A stretch of 5,027 nt of DNA, taken from the NCBI GenBank assembly GCA_030592145.1, contig JAUVKJ010000162.1, positions 1 to 5,027 of the forward strand, written 5' to 3'. Below the pieces are notes generated by a model that had not been told where the DNA came from, searched no databases, and saw only the letters and a program-made list of their open reading frames with translations. This DNA comes from Bacteroides sp. (GTDB taxonomy: Bacteria > Bacteroidota > Bacteroidia > Bacteroidales > SM23-62). The position numbers and the translations under genes are program-made. Positions 1 to 5,027 of this stretch are shown piece after piece. Within the stretch, counting starts at the first letter, position 1. Each line of letters begins with the position of its first letter.

Positions 1-307
1 GGGGCCTTTTTGTAGTAACTGAAGTTGTCATGAATACTCCTTCAGGAATCAGTCCATAATGACCGAGTGCCGATTCAAGACTTATATAAGAAGGATTATG
101 GACCAAATTAGCAATAATCCATGAACTATATGGCTCTTCAAAAAATTCCGGAAGACAGTACCACTCGTTCCTGATCTTGACTAAATAACCTTTTTTCTTC
201 CATTCAAAAAGCCTCCTTTTGTCAATATTTGGATACAACAATTCAATATCAGTAATGGAAAATATGCCAATTTGCTTCACTCTTTCTATGAAATCTAAAA
301 TGATCAT
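1..307 (-). CDS. AbiEi-family antitoxin/transcriptional regulator, N-terminal half (runs off left edge)
   Basis: Open minus-strand frame of 102 codons from ATG at 307-305 to the window edge. Residues about 1-55 look like a winged helix-turn-helix: helical FIERVKQIG, then FSITDIELLYPNIDKRRL, then the wing KKGYLVKIRNEWYCLPE. Residues about 62-102 carry the stretch typical of Bacteroidota AbiEi proteins, NPSYISLESAL, YGLIPEG and TSVTTKRP, which opens the second antitoxin domain. Family members are usually about 200 residues, so roughly half is visible. AbiEi proteins bind inverted repeats at their own promoter and repress it; they also neutralise AbiEii, a nucleotidyltransferase toxin usually encoded just downstream. 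That position lies left of the window, so the partner cannot be seen. The start was chosen because the helix begins right after it and no alternative ATG precedes it. The gene is divergent from the one at 425 and shares a 117-bp intergenic region with it. Confidence 0.85.
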   Translation of the reverse strand, partial: MIILDFIERVKQIGIFSITDIELLYPNIDKRRLFEWKKKGYLVKIRNEWYCLPEFFEEPYSSWIIANLVHNPSYISLESALGHYGLIPEGVFMTTSVTTKRP

Positions 308-308
308 A

Positions 309-344
309 TTGCAATTATACGTTATTTTTAACGTTTATTTGCAA
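309..344. promoter_or_regulatory. Symmetric 36-bp palindromic element, candidate AbiEi operator and promoter
   Basis: The element reads TTGCAA, 4 bases, ACGTTA, 4 bases, TAACGT, 4 bases, TTGCAA. ACGTTA and TAACGT are perfect inverted arms around TTTT, and each outer TTGCAA is itself a palindrome; both intermediate spacers are TTAT. It ends one base from the antitoxin start codon (307). On the minus strand it contains TATAAT (319-314), and the distal TTGCAA (344-339) lies 19 bases upstream of it, so the repeat and a likely promoter coincide. AbiEi antitoxins are known to autoregulate through inverted repeats, so an operator is the natural reading. Binding itself is inferred. Confidence 0.5.
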
Positions 345-424
345 CATCTTTCACTTGTTTCACACTTCCTTAGAATCAATAATCTTGGTTCTAAATACCC
401 TATATTTACAGTTCTTCTCATCTG

Positions 425-1159
425 ATGAAAATGGAAATTAAAATAGGTGACAGTGTCAGGGTAAAGCCCGGGGTAACAGATCCTGATTATGAATATGATA
501 TGAGTGGCTGGCAAGGCCGGGTTACTCATATTGATACAGATGAAGGAAAATTCATAGAGATAGCATGGGATAGTGTGACCTTGAACCAGATGCCGGTGGA
601 AACCATAGAAGCCAGCATTGAAGAGGGGTTCGATTATTCTTTGATGTGGTTAAACGAGAGTGAAGTTGATCTGACTGAGCCGAGAGATCAGCAACAGGCT
701 GTTGAAGAGAAAATAGAGGCCCTGAATGAACAGTTTGGATACATCAGTTCTGACGAACAGAGTAAAAATATTGCACAAATACTTGACAGCAAAGATCTAT
801 CAGTAAAAGAGGAAAATCAGGACAAGTTTTTCGACTATCTTTCAGAACACATCAAATATCCGTGCATTTTAACCGGCGCTGAAGACTTCTCTTGGGAAGA
901 ACCTTATTTATTTGGTGTTTTTGATCAAGAGGAATATGAAAGACTTAAAAAGAAGAGGGCTTCATATACCGATCACTTCAAATTGGTCAAGCTGGAAGAC
1001 ATAATAGATGATTTACGGGGCATTCTGGTGAAGGTAAAAAGAATCGGTGACAAGAAGGTTTTTGTTTTACCGCTTTGGGACCTGAAAACAGAAGACCAAA
1101 AAGATAAGAATCACCAATTATTTGAGAACTACTCTTACTGGATGTCAAATTACAGGTAG
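425..1159 (+). CDS. Uncharacterised acidic protein with SH3/KOW-like N-terminal domain
   Basis: Intact 244-residue frame, not assigned to a named function. Residues about 5-82 look like a small SH3/KOW-type beta domain: IGDSVRVKPGVTDPDYEYDMSGWQ (read as IGDSVRVKPG, then DPDYEYDMSGWQ), GRVTHI, FIEIAWDSVTL and a closing LMWLNESEVDL. Residues about 83-135 are charged and probably helical. Residues about 136-244 form a second block with aromatic and acidic motifs: YPCILTGAEDFSWEEPY (145-161), FDQEEYERLKKKRASYTD (166-182) and a tail with VFVLPLWDL and FENYSYWMSNYR. I recall similar hypothetical proteins in other bacteria with a tail ending in a Y/F-W-x-x-N-x-R pattern, but know no experimental role. 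No signal peptide or membrane segment is seen, so it is likely cytoplasmic. ATG at 425 is preceded by no Shine-Dalgarno sequence; a second ATG at 431 is also possible. TATATTTA at 401-408 weakly resembles the Bacteroidota -7 box. The broken pRiA4b-like gene follows in the same direction. Confidence 0.85.
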   Translation: MKMEIKIGDSVRVKPGVTDPDYEYDMSGWQGRVTHIDTDEGKFIEIAWDSVTLNQMPVETIEASIEEGFDYSLMWLNESEVDLTEPRDQQQAVEEKIEALNEQFGYISSDEQSKNIAQILDSKDLSVKEENQDKFFDYLSEHIKYPCILTGAEDFSWEEPYLFGVFDQEEYERLKKKRASYTDHFKLVKLEDIIDDLRGILVKVKRIGDKKVFVLPLWDLKTEDQKDKNHQLFENYSYWMSNYR

Positions 1160-1206
1160 TAGAGCCACTGATTATAACCATAACCCAACTTTCAATTATA
1201 ACAAAA

Positions 1207-1772
1207 ATTGCATATCAGATCCAAATTGCTTTAAAAGGGTTCAAACCAAAGATCTGGAGAAGAGTTCTTATTCCGTCCGATATATTGTTGTCGGATTTCC
1301 ACTATGTTATACAGGCTGTAATGGGATGGACAAATTCTCATTTACATCAGTTTATTCAATACGGGATATTCTATTCCGAACCACAGGAAGAGATGTGGGA
1401 CGATATGGATGCAGAGAATTATACTGACTTAAGGGTCTCTGATCTGTTGACAAGGGAGAAGGATACCCTCATATATACGAATATGATTTTGGAGATGGCT
1501 GGGGGCATCAGATTACACTGGAAAAGGTTGTGCCCCAGACTGGTGAAACTCAACTCCCGGTATGCCTGAATGGAAAAATGAATTGCCCTCCGGAAGACTG
1601 CGGCGGTGTATGGGGTTATGCTGAAATGCTTGAAATCCTCAAACAGCCTGAACATGAAGAATATGAGAGTTATATTGAATGGCTGGAGGATGAGTTTGAT
1701 CCTGAGTATTTCGATAAAGATGCTGTAAATCAGGGATTGCGGAGAATGAGACGCTTTACACAGCCAGAATAA
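1207..1772 (+). pseudogene. pRiA4b ORF-3-like protein, start codon missing and one frameshift
   Basis: Two frames together encode a nearly complete pRiA4b ORF-3 family protein, a family first named from an Agrobacterium plasmid and with no settled function. Frame one (1207-1470) reads AYQIQIALKGFKPKIWRRVL, then IPSD and HYVIQAVMGWTNSHLHQF. Frame two (from about 1476) reads YEYDFGDGWGHQITLEKVVP, then PVCLNGKMNCPPEDCGGVWG and YIEWLEDEFDPEYFD, all family hallmarks. They join exactly if two bases are removed from the AT run at 1471-1477, giving DTLIYEYDFGDGW. The repaired protein would be about 187 residues, a normal length. No ATG, GTG or TTG precedes the conserved N-terminus in frame. ATT at 1207 sits where the start is expected, so an ATG-to-ATT change is the simplest explanation. 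The first ATG in any frame after the previous gene is at 1313, too far in. The stop lies 12 bases before the next gene, an operon-like arrangement. Confidence 0.85.
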
Positions 1773-1784
1773 TAGCCTCGTATA

Positions 1785-2609
1785 ATGACAAAAAGGGGGA
1801 AACCCATATACATGGACCGGTGGCTTTCGTTCCATCCCTACAGTACTCCGGCACAGAGTGATTTCTATTACCTGAAATTGTGCAACGAAACTCACAGGAT
1901 CATGGAGGAGAATAATTTCCTGGAGTCTGAAGGTCTGCTCTCCCGTGAAGAAATGAAGAATATGGCATGTTTTATCATCTGCTATTTCGAGGATGTAATT
2001 TCGGGACCTGGATTATGGCAAGCTTTTACCGTTCAGGTCAGGGAGCTTTATGGTACATACCTGCCCTTCTTTAAATCTTGATCCAAATGAGTATTTCACG
2101 GATGAGATTAATATTGAGGACATTTACTTCCTGCTGTGGTACTATATCAGCATGACACAGTATGATGCAACCATTATCAGTCCTGTGATCCATGAATGGT
2201 CAGGCCCGGGGAAGGGGATTTCTTTGTGCTGAAAGAGAAGATCAGGTGGATCCTGCTTGATTCCTGGCTGTTGCATTTTCAGGGGAATGACCTTGATGAG
2301 ATGATCAGCGAGGTTTTAACGAATCAAGGCGAAGATGAGTTGCCGGAGGAGAGCAGGGAAATGTATATTTATGATACCATCGATTCATATGTTTTCTCAA
2401 CGTATACCCCGCTGCTTGCCAGTCAGGGGAAGGAGTGGCTGGCTTATATCCTGGGAACGGATCATCCCCTTTTTGAGAAGATTCAGATGGTCTTCGGGCT
2501 CAATGATCTTGTTCCGGATCCGGACAACACCTGGTACAGGGAGGATGCAACCAGCAATGAAACCATGATGCTACTCTATTCATCCCATATCAATGGAGAA
2601 ACAGGGTAA
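1785..2609 (+). pseudogene. DUF3843-like protein, broken by two frameshifts
   Basis: Three successive frame segments form one protein. Segment 1 (1785 to about 2073) has IYMDRWLSFHPY, DFYYLKLCNE and MACFIICYFEDVISGPGLWQ, then ELYGTYLPFF. Segment 2 (about 2074 to 2212) has LDPNEYFTDEINIEDIYFLL followed by WYYIS. Segment 3 (about 2214 to 2609) has FFVLKEKIRWILLDSWLLHF and EWLAYILGTDHPLFEKI. Segments 1 and 2 match what I recall of DUF3843, a Bacteroidota family of unknown function. The first break is explained by one extra A in AAA (2073-2075), the second by one missing G in the G runs at 2208-2217. With both repaired the frame gives about 274 residues. The third segment fits less clearly and may begin after further loss; the C-terminus may be truncated, because its last codons overlap the AbiEii fragment in another frame. 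ATG at 1785 follows the upstream stop by 12 bases, so the two were probably cotranscribed. Confidence 0.75.
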
Positions 2610-2781
2610 AAGGACGTGATTGGTATGATCTGGAATGGTATATTCGAAAAGGGTGTTCAATTGATTTTGAATTTTTAAAGGATCGTTCTGTCCAAAGTGG
2701 TTATACCGAAACACAAAAGAATTAGATATTTGGTCAACGGACTATTTTCTTCAGTTAGCAGATATGATAAAGTTTGAATAA
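2591..2781 (+). pseudogene. AbiEii-type nucleotidyltransferase toxin, C-terminal remnant
   Basis: Frame 2 from about 2591 reads QWRNRVKGRDWYDLEWYIRK, then SIDFEFLKDRSVQSGY, and stops at 2723-2725. A second frame (2719-2781) reads ELDIWSTDYFLQLADMIKFE followed by TAA. KGRDWYDxxWY and a closing acidic-IWSxxYF segment are hallmarks of the C-terminal part of AbiEii/AbiGii toxins. One missing A in the run at 2715-2718 would join the frames. However, in family members I recall, several tens of residues separate the two motifs, so an internal deletion is more likely. The whole N-terminal nucleotidyltransferase domain with its catalytic acidic residues is absent and no start codon is available, so no active toxin can be made. 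The left limit is approximate: a stop in this frame sits at 2558-2560, and the fragment overlaps the end of the DUF3843-like frame. No AbiEi gene adjoins it on this strand. Confidence 0.75.
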
Positions 2782-3182
2782 TTCAGATTGGATTCATATC
2801 CCAAATTAGCAATCCTGGAACATCTTTTTTGTGTTTCCCCTTTGTTTCACCTTCGTCACAGTAGTTGCTTCATCTCTCTGATAATAAGCCATATATGATT
2901 CTGGTTCGCTTCCCCTACGGACTGCTAAAAGCTTCTTAACCAAGGTGCTAGAGGCTTTTAATTTTGTGTCAGAGTGAGTTCCAGAAGACACGATATAGAT
3001 GATATTTTCTGGCTTAAACCCGCATATGATGACATAGAAAATTTTTACAACAGAGAATGGGTATAATGAATATCTCCTTTACCTAACCTTGGCAGTTATA
3101 TTTTTTGGCAGGGGCAAAGATAATCGTATCAATCACTACCTGTTTATGCTTTGAGGAACGGGGATAATGCATAACTTTAGGT
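2782..3182. other. 401-bp stretch without a supportable gene
   Basis: AT-rich at first, becoming less so toward the receptor gene. A minus-strand frame at 2806-2991 begins only at GTG and resembles nothing I know. A short + frame at 2974-3066 (30 codons, GTG start) has a protein-like composition, DIFWLKPAYDDIENFYNREW, and may be another gene scrap. TTGGCAG occurs twice, at 3089-3095 and 3105-3111, in direct orientation. TATGCTTTG (3145-3153) resembles the Bacteroidota -7 box with one extra spacer base and lies about 30 bases before the receptor start, but no matching -33 TTTG is present. No RNA gene or convincing terminator is visible. Confidence 0.5.
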
Positions 3183-5027
3183 ATGATCCCAAAGGCCAGT
3201 TCCATTCCGTCTGCTTTGTTTTTTCTGATGCTGGCATGCTTCAGCGCCCTCCAGGCACAGGCCCCGACTCAGACTGTGCGCGGCACGGTGGTCGACCGGA
3301 ATACCGGGACGCCCCTTCCGGGAGCCACCCTTCTCCTTAAATCTCAGGAATTTTCCGATGGGACAGTCAGCAACGGGGAAGGAATCTTCCGGATATCCGG
3401 GGTTCCGGTAGGGCGGTACACCATTGAAGCCAGGTTTATCGGGTATGAGCCCCGGATCATTGCAGAAGTACTGGTCACCTCGGCACGGCCGGTTGTCCTT
3501 GAATTCCGCCTGCAGGAATCGGTTTCTGAAATTGAAGGCGTGGAGGTAAAGGCCCAGGTGCGGAAGGATATTCCCCTGAACCAGATGGCCATGCTCAGTG
3601 CCCGGACCTTTACGGTCGAAGAGACCAGGCGGTATGCGGGCGGTTTTGATGACCCGGGCCGGATGGCCGCCTCCTTTGCAGGGGTGGCCGGGGGAAGCCC
3701 GAATGACAATGCCCTGTCCATCCGGGGAAATGCTCCTAAGGGACTCGCATGGAGGATAGAGGGGGTAAGCGTACCCAATCCCAACCATTTTGCGGGTATG
3801 CTGGTCGAGGGAGGCGGCATCGTTTCTCTTCTAAGCGCCCAGCTGCTGAACAATTCGGACTTTTATACCGGGGCCTTCCCTGCAGAATACGGGAACGCCC
3901 TGTCCGGTGTATTCGACATGAACCTGCGGGCAGGCAATAATGAAAAGCGCGGTTGGGGTATCCAGGCCGGTACCCTGGGTGCAGAAGTTTTTGGTGAGGG
4001 ACCCTTCGTAAAGGGCAAAAAAAGTTCATATCTTTTTAATTACAGGTATGCAACCACAGCCCTGCTGAAAGACCTTATACCAGAGGGCCAGCTTCCAATC
4101 TACCAGGACCTGAGTTTTAAACTGTACTTCCCTGCAGGCAAAGCAGGTATCTTTTCCGTCTGGGCACTTGGGGGTATCGATCTGAACGGTTCCGACCCCC
4201 TGGCTGATTCAACGCAGTGGAAATCGTCATGGGACCAAACAAGGTATACCTGGAAAGGAAGAACGGGAATGGGGGGAATAAACCATAAGATCATCCTTTC
4301 GGGAAAAACTGCCATCAGCACTTCCCTGACAGCAGCACTGAGCCAGTTCAGTGACCGGCAGGAATTACTGGTTCCGGGGACGGGTTTTATCGATTACCAG
4401 TACATCCGGAACCTGACGTCCATGCTGAGTGTCCGTTCGGTCATGACCCACCGGTTCAGCCGGAAGCTGAGCAACCGCTCCGGCCTGGTTATAGGACGGA
4501 CAAGTTATGACATCCTGGTACGGGCTGCAGATGAAGATGAACCCAGTATGCCTGTGATACAGTACAGCGCCGGGGAAGGTATAACCGGATACATGCAGGG
4601 ATTTTCACAGTTCCGGTGGTCTCCGGGCAGGAGCCTGACCCTGACCGGGGGACTAAATTCCATGCTCTTCTTCCTGAACCATTCCCTTACATTTGAGCCC
4701 CGGTTTGGAGTCGACTACCGGTTCCTGAACGGAAATGCAGTCAGCGCGGCTTATGGAAACCACAGCCAGATCGAACCCCTTCCAGCTTATTTCTACCGTA
4801 TCGAAACGTCACCCGGTATTATTAATAAACCCAATCTATCGCTCTCTCCCACCCGCTCGCACCATTTCGTACTGGCATATAAGCGTCTGCTGGCAAGAGA
4901 GCTCAGGCTAAACCTGGAGACCTATTACCAGCGTCTGTACAATGTTCCCGTTACCCCGAACGGGAATTACTCCATGATAAATTTTAAAAAAGAATACCTG
5001 ATTAAAGATTCACTTATAAACGAGGGG
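3183..5027 (+). CDS. TonB-dependent outer-membrane receptor with carboxypeptidase-regulatory-like domain (C-terminus beyond window)
   Basis: Uninterrupted 615 codons from ATG at 3183 to the right edge. Residues 1-25 are a Sec signal peptide: Lys4, hydrophobic ALFFLMLACFSAL, probable cleavage after Ala25 in LQA|Q. Residues about 31-112 are a carboxypeptidase-D-regulatory-like beta-sandwich, with VRGTVVDRNTGTPLPGATLL, then DGTVSNGEGIFRISGVPVG and the FIGYEP motif. EGVEVKA (119-124) occupies the TonB-box position. Residues about 130-252 are the plug, with LSIRGNAPKG, WRIEGVSVPNPNHF and YTGAFPAEYGNALSGVFDMN. The rest is aromatic, strand-rich barrel sequence. Such receptors import ligands across the outer membrane using TonB-ExbBD energy. 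The short plug features and lack of a visible SusD partner suggest a non-SusC type; the ligand cannot be predicted. The barrel is incomplete, and family members commonly run 750-900 residues. GC content is visibly higher than in the genes to the left. An ATG at 3167 is in another frame. Confidence 0.95.
   Translation, partial: MIPKASSIPSALFFLMLACFSALQAQAPTQTVRGTVVDRNTGTPLPGATLLLKSQEFSDGTVSNGEGIFRISGVPVGRYTIEARFIGYEPRIIAEVLVTSARPVVLEFRLQESVSEIEGVEVKAQVRKDIPLNQMAMLSARTFTVEETRRYAGGFDDPGRMAASFAGVAGGSPNDNALSIRGNAPKGLAWRIEGVSVPNPNHFAGMLVEGGGIVSLLSAQLLNNSDFYTGAFPAEYGNALSGVFDMNLRAGNNEKRGWGIQAGTLGAEVFGEGPFVKGKKSSYLFNYRYATTALLKDLIPEGQLPIYQDLSFKLYFPAGKAGIFSVWALGGIDLNGSDPLADSTQWKSSWDQTRYTWKGRTGMGGINHKIILSGKTAISTSLTAALSQFSDRQELLVPGTGFIDYQYIRNLTSMLSVRSVMTHRFSRKLSNRSGLVIGRTSYDILVRAADEDEPSMPVIQYSAGEGITGYMQGFSQFRWSPGRSLTLTGGLNSMLFFLNHSLTFEPRFGVDYRFLNGNAVSAAYGNHSQIEPLPAYFYRIETSPGIINKPNLSLSPTRSHHFVLAYKRLLARELRLNLETYYQRLYNVPVTPNGNYSMINFKKEYLIKDSLINEG

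Noticed and set aside
1171..1202. Direct repeat ATTATAAC at 1171-1178 and 1195-1202
   Set aside because: Two short AT-rich copies are expected by chance and show no further structure.
1419..1895. 158-codon minus-strand frame
   Set aside because: It is antisense to strong pRiA4b ORF-3 and DUF3843 motifs on the + strand and contains no recognisable domain.
103..2813. 13-bp match CCAAATTAGCAAT at 103-115 and 2801-2813
   Set aside because: A match of this length is not unlikely by chance in AT-rich sequence of this size, and similarity does not extend on either side.
2786..2829. Possible terminator: GGATT and AATCC arms followed by a T run
   Set aside because: The arms are only 5 bp with a long loop and sit several bases from the T run, too weak for an intrinsic terminator.
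2806..2991. Minus-strand frame of 61 codons starting at GTG
   Set aside because: It has no ATG, no recognisable motif and no supporting context. A + strand frame overlapping its 5' end looks equally protein-like.
3145..3153. TATGCTTTG as a receptor promoter -7 box
   Set aside because: The spacer has one base too many and no -33 TTTG lies at the proper distance.
3177..4029. Several long minus-strand frames, up to 203 codons, opposite the receptor gene
   Set aside because: They lie antisense to a clear receptor reading frame with GC-rich codons, which commonly creates open antisense frames, and they show no domain features.
1..5027. CRISPR arrays, tRNA or rRNA genes, insertion-sequence ends
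   Set aside because: No regularly spaced repeats, no cloverleaf-like or rRNA sequence, and no terminal inverted repeats with a transposase frame were seen.

Overview
The window looks like chromosomal DNA of a Bacteroidota member. The evidence is a TonB-dependent receptor with an N-terminal carboxypeptidase-regulatory-like domain, a DUF3843-type protein (a family I know mainly from Bacteroidota), and start sites without Shine-Dalgarno sequences. All family names come from reading motifs by eye; no database search was run.

Layout. Positions 1-307 (minus strand) hold the N-terminal half of an AbiEi-family antitoxin running off the left edge. Its toxin partner, if present, would lie to the left of the window. 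Positions 308-424 are a divergent intergenic region with a symmetric 36-bp palindromic element directly against the antitoxin start codon. Positions 425-1159 (+) encode an intact 244-residue protein of unknown function with an SH3/KOW-like N-terminus.

After this comes a run of broken genes, all on the + strand. The first is a pRiA4b ORF-3-like gene (1207-1772) with no usable start codon and a 2-base insertion in an AT repeat. The second is a DUF3843-like gene (1785-2609) with two single-base indels. The third is a C-terminal scrap of an AbiEii nucleotidyltransferase toxin (about 2591-2781), with its own frame break and probably an internal deletion. Positions 2782-3182 hold no gene I can defend. 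Positions 3183-5027 (+) are the first 615 residues of an intact TonB-dependent outer-membrane receptor, cut by the right edge.

Interpretation. The left 2.8 kb resembles a decaying accessory or defence island made of a toxin-antitoxin gene, an orphan toxin fragment and small uncharacterised genes. It sits beside an ordinary, more GC-rich receptor gene, about 55% against 40% GC by eye. At least four indels fall within about 1.6 kb, while the flanking genes (102, 244 and 615 codons) are open throughout. This favours genuine decay over poor sequence quality but does not prove it. The receptor shows no functional link to the island. I see no convincing intact new system; the best candidates for a second look are the palindromic antitoxin operator and the intact 244-residue protein.
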